Assembly (NCBI GenBank): GCA_009695205.1
Contig: SIBK01000032.1
Location: forward strand, 1 to 46,603
Source: Pedosphaera sp.
GTDB lineage: Bacteria; Verrucomicrobiota; Verrucomicrobiia; Limisphaerales; UBA9464
Direction of reading: 5' to 3'
Length of the DNA stretch: 46,603 nt
Position numbers and translations under genes: made by a program. A model generated the notes under the pieces. The model did not search any database and was not told the origin of the DNA. It saw only the letters and a list, made by a program, of their open reading frames with translations. Shown one piece after another: positions 38,421 to 46,603 of the stretch. How positions within the stretch are numbered: position 1 is the stretch's first letter; each line of letters begins with the position of its first letter.

Positions 38421-38540
38421 TCACCCAAGGCTTGTGGCTGCAGCTCTGACCCCAGAAAGCATGATTCAGCGAGACTGAAATACTCACTTTCCCTGGAAAA
38501 TCGGTTCGGGAATTGCTACAACCGCCGGTTAGCCTACTGT

Positions 38541-41500
38541 ATGAATCCACTGTTTCGGGTAGCTTTGCCCGTTTATTGCGTTTTGGCCCTGATTGGAGTT
38601 GAGCTACTCCGAGGGGACGTTGTTCTCATCGAATTCCTTGCCAACAACACCAAGGGTTTGAAGGACGCAGACGGGGAATTTTCGGATTGGATCGAGATAC
38701 ACAACACGGGCAGCCTGCGGGTCAACTTGGTGGATTGGGCGCTGACCGATGATCCGCGTCTCCCAGGCAAGTGGCTCTTCCCTTCGACGAACTTGGAGGC
38801 CGGTTCGTACCTCGTGGTGTTTGCCTCCGGCAAGGACCGCGCCCGCGCTGGGGCAGAACTTCACACCAGTTTCAGTCTCGACGCAAACGGAGAGTACCTC
38901 GCCCTATTTCCCCCCGAATCCGCCGCTTCAGCGACCGAATTCAGTCCCTCATTTCCACCGCAGAAGCCGGACATCTCGTATGGATTCCGCGACGGCAAAC
39001 TTTACTTCTTCCCGTCGCCCTCCCCGAGGGCGGTAAATTCCGGCGGCTTCGAAAACTTTGTGGCTGACACCAAGTTCAGCAGCGATCGCGGATTCTACAC
39101 TGCCCCGTTTGAGTTAACCATTTCCTGTGCCACTCCGGGCGCCGTCATTCGCTACACGACCAACGGCGCACCTCCGACGGCCAATTCAGGGATCATTTTC
39201 AGCAAGCCCATTGGGATCGATCGGACCGTCGTGGTGCGCGCAGCCGCCTTTAAGACGGACTTGCAACCCTCCGGTGTTGACACGCAGACCTACCTGTTCA
39301 TCGAAGACATCCTCCGGCAGTCCGTCGATGGCCGTGCTCCGTCCGGTTGGCCAACGAGCTGGGGCGGGAACACGGTGGACTACGGAATGGATCCAGACAT
39401 CGTCAACGGGGTCCGGTACAAGGACCGGATAAGGAACGATCTGAAGGCTCTCCCCAGCTTTTGTGTGGTGACTGAACTTAAGAACCTGTTCGACAGCCAA
39501 TCCGGAATCTATTCGCACGCCGATCAGGACGGTCGCGATTGGGAGCGTCCCTGTTCACTGGAGCTGGTGTATCCCGACGGCCGAAAGGGGTTCCAGGTGA
39601 ATAGCGGGATTCGGATCCGGGGAGGGTTTTCCCGTAGCGGCGGCAATCCGAAGCACGCGTTTCGTTTTTTTTTCCGCGAGCAATACGGTGTCTCCAAACT
39701 CCGGTTTCCACTGTTGGGTAACAACGGGACCGACACCTTTGATGCCCTCGACCTGAGAACGTTTCAGAATTATTCCTGGAGTTTCCAGGGGGACCGCAAC
39801 GGGGTGTTTATCCGCGACCAGTTTTCCCGCGATGCACAGCTGGCCATGGGGCAGCAGGGCGAGCGAGGCGACTTTTACCACCTCTACATTAACGGTCAAT
39901 ACTGGGGTATCTACAACACCTGCGAACGTCCGGAGGCCAGCTACGGAGCAACCTACTTTGGTGGACAGAAGGAGGACTATGATGTCATCAAGGTCGAAAC
40001 CACCTCGGGGTATAATATCAACGCAACGGATGGCAACCTCGACGCCTGGCGACGGTTGTATAACATTGCCAAAACGGGGTTCACCAACAACGAAGCCGCC
40101 TATTTTCGGATTCAGGGATTGAATGCCGATGGCACTCCAAACTCGATGTTCGAAAATCTGCTCGAGATGGACAACTTAATCGACTACATGCTCGTCATCC
40201 TGTACGGCGGCAACATCGACGCCCCAATCTCCAACTTTCTGGGCAATGAATCGCCCAACAATTGGTACGGTCTTCGCAATCGCACCGGCCAAAATGGTGG
40301 GTTTCGGTTCATGGCTCATGACGCGGAACACACGCTCCTTCCCTGGAATGCGACCATTGACCGCACGGGTCCCTATTCCGCCGGCAATTCGGGTATTTCC
40401 AAGAGCAACCCCCAGTGGATCTTTCAACGGTTATGGGCCAGTGCGGAATTCCGGATCCGTTGTGCGGACCGTGTCCACAAGCACCTGTTCAACAACGGAG
40501 CCCTCACCGATGCCTCCGCCCTCAAATTATTTGAAGAGCGCATTCGACAACTTGATCCCGCCATCGTAGCGGAATCGGCCCGATGGGGTGATGCCAAGGT
40601 CAGTCCTCCCATTAACCGCGAGGACTGGCTGGCGGCGGTTGCCGCTGTGCGGACCGGGTTTATTAGGGGACGTACCGCATTGGTCGTGACCCAGCTGAGG
40701 AAACATGATCTATACCCAGTCACCGTGGCTCCCGCATTTAATCAGCACGGGGGACCCGTCGTGAAAGGCTTTCAGGCCACAGTCACCGCTCCCGCGGGCA
40801 CACGGTACTACACGACCGATGGTTCTGACCCTCGCCTGATCGGTGGCGCGGTGGCGCCGGCTGCTCGCGCATACTCCGAAGCGATTGCCGTCGACGAAAC
40901 CACCACGATTCGCTCCCGGGCGAGGGTGGGATCCGTCTGGAGCGCGCTGAACGAGGCAGCGTTTACTGTGATTCAGAATTTTGCCGAACTCTTTATCACG
41001 GAAATTCAGTACAATCCAGTCGGAGGGGGCGGACAAGATGGAGACAACTTTGAATTCCTCGAACTCAAGAATGTGGGATCCGCGACACTCGACTTGAGTG
41101 GCGTGCAGATCACCAACGCGATTCAGTACACGTTCCCCATCGGCACGCGGCTGGCGGCGGGACAGTTTGCAGTCCTGGTGAGCAACTCGGATGCGTTTAC
41201 CAATCGATATCCAGGCCGTGCGTTCGCCGGAGTTTACCAGGGACATCTGGCGAACAGTTCGGAATCCATTTCCGTTGTGCATGCAACTGGAATGCCGATT
41301 TTTGAAGTGAATTATTCCGATGCGTCTCCTTGGCCTCAATCGGCAGACGGCCTCGGCTTCTCCCTGGTGCCCCTCAACGCCAATTTGAATCCTGACCCCA
41401 ACAACCCCGCTCACTGGAGGGCCAGCTCTCTGGCGGGTGGTTCGCCGGGCGCAGACGATCCCCCGGTCAATCTCCCTGCCGTCCTGATAAACGAAGTGCT

Positions 41501-43778
41501 GACCCACTCCTCCTCGCCGCAAGGGGATGCGGTGGAGCTTTTCAACCCGGGTCCAGCGGTTGCAGACATCGGAGGTTGGTACCTAACCGACGACCGTGTT
41601 CATGCGCGGAAGTTCCGGATTCCAAATGGAACCCGGATTGAGCCGGGAGCCTACAGGGTCTTCACCGAAACGGATTATAATTCCGCTGCCGCGGGCACCA
41701 ATGCCTTCGCTTTCAACTTCCATGGCGATGACGTTTTTCTCTACAGCGCTGATGCCGCGGGCAACCTCACGGGTTATAGCGACGGCTTTTCTTTCGGCGC
41801 TGCTGCCTTGGGCGAGTCCTTCGGGCGGTACACCAATTCCGCAGGGTCGTTGCAATTCGTCGCCCAGATTTCCTCATCACTGGGCCGCGCTAACTCGGGG
41901 CCCGCGTTCGGTCCGGTTGTTTTTAGTGAGATCAACTACGCACCGGCGCCGGGCGGTGTCGAGTTTGTGGAGATTCTCAACACGAGCTCGGCTCCCGTGT
42001 CGCTATTCGACCCGGATCATACCACCAATAACTGGCGGATCGATGGGCTCAACTTTGTTTTCCCGCCGGGTGTTATTCTCCCTCCCAACGGACTCGCTGT
42101 TGTCGTCGCATCGGATCCGATCCTCTTTCGGGCATTCGCGGGCATTCCAGAGACCGTACCCGTCTTTGGTCCGTTCGCAGGCTCTTTACAGGACTCTGGG
42201 GAATTGCTGGAACTGCAGCGTCCGGACATGCCGGACTTCGAGACCAATGGCGTTGTCGTGAAGACAATTGTTCCTTACCTGGGGGTTGACGCCGTTCGGT
42301 ACGAAAACCGGACCCCATGGCCGCCAGCTGCCGGCGGGGGCGGGTCCTCTCTTGAACGTGCTATACCCCTGGCCTACGGCAACGATCCGGCGGCTTGGAA
42401 GGCTAGCTCTGGACTCCCGTCCCCGGGGACGCCGAATAACGGCAATCGCCCCCCGCGAGCGGATGCTGGCCAGGACCAGCAGGTGAGCTTATCCTCGTTC
42501 CCAACAAGTGTCCCACTGCATGGGTTTGCGAGTGATGACGGGCTTCCCTTGCTACCCGGAAAGCTCAGCTATCAATGGAGTCAAGTGGCGGGACCGGCCG
42601 GAGCGGTTTTTGGCAATTCTCCCACCGGTAGCAGTCAAGCCCAACCCTCCGTCGCGCTCCCGGGCGTCGGCAGCTATACATTTCGACTGACGGTCAGCGA
42701 TGGGGAGCGGACTGCTTCCGATGACGTCAGCGTGTCGGTTACCCGGCCTGGATTCGACGGAGTCCTTTTCCCGTTCGAGTCGACTTGGAAGTACTTCGAT
42801 CAACGCGCGGACCAGGGCACAGCATGGCGGGCGGTTGATTTCGATGATTCCCTATGGAAGACTGGAAAAGCCCGCTTGGGATATGGCGACGCCGCCAACA
42901 CAACGATCCAGGGCGGACCGGCTGGCCAGCGATATCCCACCGCCTATTTTCGACGCAAGTTCACCGTCACCAACCGGACCCGTATCACCGAAGCGACCGC
43001 ATGGTTGATCCGCGATGACGGAGGCGTCGTCTATATCAATGGAAAGGAGGCCTTCCGGAACAATATGAGAGAGGGTGACATCGGATTTGAGGATCCCGCT
43101 AGCAACGTCGTCGGAAATGCGGACGAGGTAACCCCGGTGGACACTTTGATCGATCCCTCCTTATTTCGAGACGGCGAAAACACAGTGGCTGTCGAGATCC
43201 ACCAACAGAATCCTGGCAGCTCCGACCTCGGATTCGATCTCCAGATCAACATCGTCTCCCAGCCCGTTAATCTAGCTCCCACTGTGAACGTTGGGCCCGA
43301 CATCACGGCGGCTCGCGTCCACGATGGGCTCTGGCTCAACGCGAACTATACCGAAGACGGCCTTCCCACTATTCCGGGTGCGCCGACCTTTGCATGGTCA
43401 ACGGTGAGCGGCCCGGGAACTGTGACCTTCGATACCGCAAACTCTCCACGGACAATCGCCCGATTTTCATCGGGGGGTATCTATGTGCTGCGACTCCGCG
43501 TCAACGACGGCGCGTTGTCCGCCGCCGATGAATTGACGGTAAGTGTGCAAGAGGATGCTTCTTCCGTCGTGTTGACAGCTCTAGCGGGTGATCCGGTTCG
43601 CCTGCGTTTTGAGGCAGTTGAGGGTCAGGCCTATGTGATCGAGTATCGTGAATCCCTTGCAGCCGGAAGCTGGACGCCCTTGAAAGCCGTACCCGCGGGT
43701 TCCTCCCGCTCTATTGAAATCACAGAAGTGCCGTCAAGCGCTGCGCGGTACTACCGCGTGATCTTTCAACCAAACTAG
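38541..43778 (+). CDS. Giant secreted CotH-kinase protein with lamin-tail and PKD domains
   Basis: 1745 residues from the ATG at 38541; signal peptide FRVALPVYCVLALIGVELL. Domains in order: lamin-tail domain (27-110, EFSDWIEIHNTG); chitobiase-like FN3-type domain (190-255, GAVIRYTTNGAPPT); CotH kinase (about 300-695, GIRIRGGFSRSGGNPKHAFR, FIRDQFSRDAQLAMG, GFRFMAHDAEHTLL); second chitobiase-like domain (740-811, TRYYTTDGSDPR). Lamin-tail domains follow near 815-890 (NFEFLELKNVGS), 980-1050 and 1127-1200, then PKD (1303-1400), a galactose-binding-like domain (1406-1573), PKD (1578-1670) and a beta module (1675-1745) like that at 14676. CotH is an atypical secreted protein kinase; the repeats suggest surface or matrix binding. 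Despite its length the frame is unbroken. Confidence 0.93.
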   Translation: MNPLFRVALPVYCVLALIGVELLRGDVVLIEFLANNTKGLKDADGEFSDWIEIHNTGSLRVNLVDWALTDDPRLPGKWLFPSTNLEAGSYLVVFASGKDRARAGAELHTSFSLDANGEYLALFPPESAASATEFSPSFPPQKPDISYGFRDGKLYFFPSPSPRAVNSGGFENFVADTKFSSDRGFYTAPFELTISCATPGAVIRYTTNGAPPTANSGIIFSKPIGIDRTVVVRAAAFKTDLQPSGVDTQTYLFIEDILRQSVDGRAPSGWPTSWGGNTVDYGMDPDIVNGVRYKDRIRNDLKALPSFCVVTELKNLFDSQSGIYSHADQDGRDWERPCSLELVYPDGRKGFQVNSGIRIRGGFSRSGGNPKHAFRFFFREQYGVSKLRFPLLGNNGTDTFDALDLRTFQNYSWSFQGDRNGVFIRDQFSRDAQLAMGQQGERGDFYHLYINGQYWGIYNTCERPEASYGATYFGGQKEDYDVIKVETTSGYNINATDGNLDAWRRLYNIAKTGFTNNEAAYFRIQGLNADGTPNSMFENLLEMDNLIDYMLVILYGGNIDAPISNFLGNESPNNWYGLRNRTGQNGGFRFMAHDAEHTLLPWNATIDRTGPYSAGNSGISKSNPQWIFQRLWASAEFRIRCADRVHKHLFNNGALTDASALKLFEERIRQLDPAIVAESARWGDAKVSPPINREDWLAAVAAVRTGFIRGRTALVVTQLRKHDLYPVTVAPAFNQHGGPVVKGFQATVTAPAGTRYYTTDGSDPRLIGGAVAPAARAYSEAIAVDETTTIRSRARVGSVWSALNEAAFTVIQNFAELFITEIQYNPVGGGGQDGDNFEFLELKNVGSATLDLSGVQITNAIQYTFPIGTRLAAGQFAVLVSNSDAFTNRYPGRAFAGVYQGHLANSSESISVVHATGMPIFEVNYSDASPWPQSADGLGFSLVPLNANLNPDPNNPAHWRASSLAGGSPGADDPPVNLPAVLINEVLTHSSSPQGDAVELFNPGPAVADIGGWYLTDDRVHARKFRIPNGTRIEPGAYRVFTETDYNSAAAGTNAFAFNFHGDDVFLYSADAAGNLTGYSDGFSFGAAALGESFGRYTNSAGSLQFVAQISSSLGRANSGPAFGPVVFSEINYAPAPGGVEFVEILNTSSAPVSLFDPDHTTNNWRIDGLNFVFPPGVILPPNGLAVVVASDPILFRAFAGIPETVPVFGPFAGSLQDSGELLELQRPDMPDFETNGVVVKTIVPYLGVDAVRYENRTPWPPAAGGGGSSLERAIPLAYGNDPAAWKASSGLPSPGTPNNGNRPPRADAGQDQQVSLSSFPTSVPLHGFASDDGLPLLPGKLSYQWSQVAGPAGAVFGNSPTGSSQAQPSVALPGVGSYTFRLTVSDGERTASDDVSVSVTRPGFDGVLFPFESTWKYFDQRADQGTAWRAVDFDDSLWKTGKARLGYGDAANTTIQGGPAGQRYPTAYFRRKFTVTNRTRITEATAWLIRDDGGVVYINGKEAFRNNMREGDIGFEDPASNVVGNADEVTPVDTLIDPSLFRDGENTVAVEIHQQNPGSSDLGFDLQINIVSQPVNLAPTVNVGPDITAARVHDGLWLNANYTEDGLPTIPGAPTFAWSTVSGPGTVTFDTANSPRTIARFSSGGIYVLRLRVNDGALSAADELTVSVQEDASSVVLTALAGDPVRLRFEAVEGQAYVIEYRESLAAGSWTPLKAVPAGSSRSIEITEVPSSAARYYRVIFQPN

Positions 43779-43877
43779 TGCGTCAGCCGCATTCCTGGGA
43801 TTTTGGCGACACGTCGTTGCGCACAGACCTGCTCATGCTCATTGAAAGAATTTTTGGAACCTGGGCAGAATAGCCCG

Positions 43878-44645
43878 ATGTTCTCACTCGAAGGAAAAAC
43901 GGCGCTCGTCACGGGAGCTGGATCGGGAATCGGCGCGGCCATTGGCACAGTCCTTGCCGGTGCCGGCGCTAAAGTTTGGGTAACCGACTTGAATGAAAAA
44001 ACGGCTGCGGAAACGGCCCAAACAATCACCGAGGCCGGGGGACGTGCCGAGGTGCTGGCACTCGACGTCACCAATGAGGACGCCTGCGCCAGGGTCGTTG
44101 AGCGGATCTTGAAACAGGATTCCCACCTCGATCTGCTGGTGAACAACGCAGGAATCGGAGTCGTGGGTACCATCGTCCAGACCTCCGGCGCGGACTTCGA
44201 CCGGATTCTGCAGGTGAATGTCCGCGGAATCTTCAACCTTTGCCGCGCTTTCCTTCCGTCGATGCTCGCCCGTCGGAAGGGCAATATCATTAATCTCGCG
44301 TCAATTGGCGGGGTGGTGGCGGTGCGGGATCGGTTCGCGTACACCACTTCGAAATTTGCGGTCGTGGGTCTGACCAAGAGCATCGCGCTCGATTTTGCGC
44401 AGGAGGGTATCCGCTGCAATTGCCTGTGTCCGGGCCGAGTGGAGACGCCCTTTATGCGAGCTCGTATCGCCGAGTACCCGGATCCGGATCAAGCCCGCCG
44501 GGAAATGTCGGCCACTCAGGCAATCGGACGGATGGCGGACCCGGCGGAGATCGCTGCGGCGGCGTTGTATCTGGCGGCGGACGAATCCGCGTTCATTACG
44601 GGCACGGCGTTCATCATTGACGGTGGGTGGACGGCGGGGAAGTAG
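43878..44645 (+). CDS. Short-chain dehydrogenase/reductase
   Basis: 255 residues from the ATG at 43878 (MFSLEGKTALVTGAGSGIG). Classical SDR motifs: NAD(P)-binding TGAGSGIG (13-20), an acidic Asp at VTDLNEK favouring NAD(H), DVTNEDA, LLVNNAGIG, catalytic Ser in NLASIGG, and YTTSK with the catalytic Tyr and Lys. The C-terminal part has CPGRVETPFM and the ITGTAFIIDGGW ending. It oxidises or reduces an alcohol/ketone, and sugar or sugar-acid dehydrogenases are common among closest-looking relatives, but the substrate cannot be assigned. An upstream in-frame ATG at 43803 is rejected because the conserved N-terminus begins at 43878. It appears to be a single-gene unit, converging on the exbD-like gene. 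Confidence 0.93.
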   Translation: MFSLEGKTALVTGAGSGIGAAIGTVLAGAGAKVWVTDLNEKTAAETAQTITEAGGRAEVLALDVTNEDACARVVERILKQDSHLDLLVNNAGIGVVGTIVQTSGADFDRILQVNVRGIFNLCRAFLPSMLARRKGNIINLASIGGVVAVRDRFAYTTSKFAVVGLTKSIALDFAQEGIRCNCLCPGRVETPFMRARIAEYPDPDQARREMSATQAIGRMADPAEIAAAALYLAADESAFITGTAFIIDGGWTAGK

Positions 44646-44693
44646 GGGCATTCCAGCGAGGTAGGGGTAGGAAACTCAACGTCCCGCCAGACG

Positions 44694-45125
44694 CTATGGG
44701 GACCCTGGGTTCTTGGTGAAGATCTGGACCTTTTTCACGCGAGCGGCCTTGGCAGCGTCCCAAACCTTCATCACAAGACCGATTCCGGCATCTTTGTCAG
44801 CCCGGATGTCGACGAGAACCTCCGGGTTGAGTCGCACGGCGTACTCGAGTTCTGAGGTGAGCCGATCTCCCGTGATTGGCTTCAGTCCGACGAAAAAGCT
44901 CGGCTGCCCGAGGTGCACGGTGATGGTTACGGATTGGTCCGTTGCACCGGGCTTGGGTGGTTGACGGGGCGTTTGATTGGACTCGGGCAGGGTGATCTTC
45001 ACTGCGGGTTGATTCCGGTACGTGGTGGTAACGAGCAGGAAGACCACGAGGACGATAAGGACATCGATCAGCGAGATGATGATGATTGCCGGGGCCTGTC
45101 GGTGGCGGCGGGGATAAAAATTCAT
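44694..45125 (-). CDS. ExbD/TolR-family biopolymer transport protein
   Basis: 143 residues. Short cytoplasmic N-terminus (MNFYPRRHRQ), one membrane helix APAIIIISLIDVLIVLVVFL containing the proton-path Asp21, and a periplasmic domain with VTITVHLGQ and EVLVDIRADKDAGIGLVMKV, the usual ExbD/TolR fold. The start overlaps the exbB-like stop by 4 bases. With ExbB it forms the proton-driven motor that energises a TonB-type protein, here encoded first in the operon. Confidence 0.93.
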   Translation of the reverse strand: MNFYPRRHRQAPAIIIISLIDVLIVLVVFLLVTTTYRNQPAVKITLPESNQTPRQPPKPGATDQSVTITVHLGQPSFFVGLKPITGDRLTSELEYAVRLNPEVLVDIRADKDAGIGLVMKVWDAAKAARVKKVQIFTKNPGSP

Positions 45126-45733
45126 CGTGACTCCGGCGGGTAGTTGCGGCGGAGGAAGGCGTCGCAGTGCGCGGAAAGGTCAATCGAGAGTTCTTCAACC
45201 CGCTTGTTCAGCAGGCTCCAGGCGACAAGGGAGGGGATAGCGACCATCAATCCGAGCAGCGTCTTGTTGAGGGCTGCGCCGATGCCCTTGGCGATCAGCA
45301 CTTGATCTCCGCTGATGGCTTTTCCGAAATCACCGAACAGCGGGATGATTCCGTAAATCGTGCCGACGAGTCCGAGGAGCGGTGCGATCCCGGTGATTAC
45401 TTCGAGCACAATGAGGCCGCGCTCGAGTCCGACAACCTCCTGGCGCGCATGCACTTCGACGGCGGATGCGTTCTCGGCTCGTGGCCAGGCACGGTAGTCA
45501 AGCATGGTCAGAATCAGGCGGCCCAAGGGTGAGGGTCTGGATTCGCTCGTGGATCGCAACCAGGCGTCCTCCACAGGCTCGGCATCACGGTTAAGAACGT
45601 TGAGCAGTTCCGGAGGCATGATCCGGTTGCGGCGGAGCGCCCAGATTCGCTCGAGGATGAAGGCCAGAGAGATAACGGAGCACACCAGCAGGATTCCAGT
45701 AAATACGCCGCCGTCCTTGAAGAGTTCAAACAT
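45122..45733 (-). CDS. MotA/TolQ/ExbB-family proton channel protein
   Basis: 203 residues with three membrane helices: GVFTGILLVCSVISLAFILE (about 9-28), EVITGIAPLLGLVGTIYGII (the conserved P-L-L-G-L-V-G-T motif lining the channel) and a third around KTLLGLMVAIPSLVAWSLLN. It pairs with the ExbD-like protein downstream and the TonB-like protein 8 bases upstream. Length and motifs are normal. It converts proton motive force into movement for outer-membrane transport or envelope functions. Confidence 0.94.
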   Translation of the reverse strand: MFELFKDGGVFTGILLVCSVISLAFILERIWALRRNRIMPPELLNVLNRDAEPVEDAWLRSTSESRPSPLGRLILTMLDYRAWPRAENASAVEVHARQEVVGLERGLIVLEVITGIAPLLGLVGTIYGIIPLFGDFGKAISGDQVLIAKGIGAALNKTLLGLMVAIPSLVAWSLLNKRVEELSIDLSAHCDAFLRRNYPPESR

Positions 45734-45741
45734 GGTAAATA

Positions 45742-46603
45742 TCAGTTGTAATAGAACGTGAAAGTCAGTTCGCGAGTTTCAGAGCCGACAAGTCGGCGCA
45801 TATCCACCGGCCATTTGGGATACGGTGACGGCTCGATAATCGCGCTCGAGCAATAAAAAGACAGGATTTCACCAACGTCGGTTTCTGAAACCACCACTTC
45901 GCGGACGCCGCCGTCCGATCCGAGCTTGAAGGTGACGACGACCTTTCCCGCCCTGTCAAAAGCAAACCGTCCCTCGTCGAGGAAGTAGTACCAACGTCGC
46001 TGAATGGCGTAAATCATCTGCGAATCATAACTCCCGAATGGCGAGGATCGTACGTCCAAGCTTGGGACAATATTGAGCCGGCTGGCGCCGCCGTCCTGTT
46101 TCATCTGGCGGCCCGCCAGCATTCCCCGGTCAGTAACCTCACTCAATCGGCGCGGTCGTTTTCGGGGCTGCAGTTCCGACGGCAGGGTCGCCGTTGATGC
46201 CGATGTGGGCGCCGCGATGAATGGCGGAGCGGGCGCCGGATTTCGGGTGGGGGTGGGGGTGGCCTGGGCAACGGGCTGGGGCGGGGGAGGTTGCAATACT
46301 GGCCGGGCGATGGCGAGGTCTCCGATCGCAGGCGGAGGAGGAGGAGGAAGCGTAGGAGGAGGAGGAGATGGTGGAGGCTTGACCTCGAGAGGAGTTGGTG
46401 CAGGTTTCGATTCCGCGACCACCGGCTTTTGAGGCAATGGCGTTTCCGAAGTCTCCTGGACCTTTGGCGCGGGTGGCTGCGTTACCGGGGGGACTGGTTT
46501 GGGTTTAGGATTCTCGAAGGTGCGGACCAGTTTCTCCTGCTGACCATCAATCTGCGGTTTAGGGACTTCCTTTGCTGCGGGAGTCACTTGGGCAGCGAGG
46601 GAG
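45742..46603 (-). CDS. TonB/TolA-like energy transducer, N-terminus beyond window
   Basis: The frame is open to the window end, so the protein is partial; the N-terminal membrane anchor must lie beyond base 46603. The visible part begins SLAAQVTPAAKEVPKPQ. A long Pro/Lys/Glu-rich rod (about 20-125, with stretches such as PPPSPPPPTLPPPPPPAIGD) would span the periplasm. A C-terminal domain (SPFGSYDSQMIYAIQRRWYY, VVVTFKLGSDGGVREVVVSE, SSAIIEPSPYPKWP) resembles TonB/TolA C-terminal domains. The aromatic-rich ending FTFYYN is the normal last strand. First gene of the exbB-exbD operon, so TonB-like function is likely; the cognate receptor is not in the window. Confidence 0.88.
   Translation of the reverse strand, partial: SLAAQVTPAAKEVPKPQIDGQQEKLVRTFENPKPKPVPPVTQPPAPKVQETSETPLPQKPVVAESKPAPTPLEVKPPPSPPPPTLPPPPPPAIGDLAIARPVLQPPPPQPVAQATPTPTRNPAPAPPFIAAPTSASTATLPSELQPRKRPRRLSEVTDRGMLAGRQMKQDGGASRLNIVPSLDVRSSPFGSYDSQMIYAIQRRWYYFLDEGRFAFDRAGKVVVTFKLGSDGGVREVVVSETDVGEILSFYCSSAIIEPSPYPKWPVDMRRLVGSETRELTFTFYYN

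Larger units (their letters stand above)
37804..38540. other. Long leader between cmoA and the CotH gene
   Basis: 737 bases without a convincing protein gene. The left part (37920-37975) is AT-rich and may contain promoters. The right part holds two strong plus-strand hairpins (features at 38163 and 38366) and a weaker stem (CCGTCTG 38094-38100 with CAGACGG 38120-38126). The frame that would extend the CotH protein upstream to 38346 runs through the second hairpin and lacks coding features. Confidence 0.55.

Overview
The window looks like a piece of a free-living Verrucomicrobiota chromosome (Pedosphaera/Limisphaera-like). The evidence is gene content: planctomycete/verrucomicrobial cytochrome-type proteins (PSCyt1, DUF1549, DUF1552, DUF1501, DUF1592 families), a DUF1080 protein with a TIGR03067-like tail, a giant secreted CotH-kinase/lamin-tail protein, and a DUF2339-DUF3999 pair. 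Few starts have a recognisable Shine-Dalgarno sequence. No tRNA, rRNA or CRISPR array was recognised.

Layout. (1) 1-9469, minus strand: a defence-type operon beginning with an excisionase-like HTH gene, then a DUF499 ATPase, a very short PglZ-like protein, a SEFIR-domain protein, a DUF1156 DNA methyltransferase, a TIR-like (PF10137-type) protein and a small unknown protein. It ends against an IS1634-type transposase remnant at the window edge. Both TIR-superfamily genes are interrupted (a TA duplication and an amber codon), while the ATPase and methyltransferase are open. (2) 9.5-11.3 kb: a DUF1272 relic, an HTH gene and dispersed repeats. (3) 11.3-13.0 kb: a SAM methyltransferase and a glycosyltransferase whose C-terminal membrane hairpin is damaged. 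(4) 13.1-22.9 kb: secreted DUF1080 protein, secreted thioredoxin-like protein, a heavily interrupted DUF1592-family cytochrome gene with its intact DUF1552 partner, and an in-frame chimera joining a PSCyt1/DUF1549 protein to the C-terminal end of a DUF1501 protein. (5) 23.0-30.8 kb, minus strand: a membrane-anchored unknown, gnd, and a four-gene MacAB-type exporter operon. (6) 31.1-36.3 kb: interrupted DUF2339 and DUF3999 genes. (7) 36.4-37.8 kb: cmoA overlapping an isoprenylcysteine-methyltransferase-like membrane protein. (8) 37.8-43.8 kb: a structured leader with two strong hairpins, then the ~1745-residue CotH/LTD protein. (9) 43.9-46.6 kb: an SDR oxidoreductase and a TonB-ExbB-ExbD set cut by the window end.

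Many genes here are interrupted. Some lesions are single-base gains or losses in homopolymers and could be sequencing errors. Others (the in-frame chimera, deletions inside two genes, four in-frame stops) cannot be explained that way, so real gene decay is likely for at least part of the window. The most promising system is the defence-type operon, which combines BREX-like core parts with two TIR-superfamily proteins.
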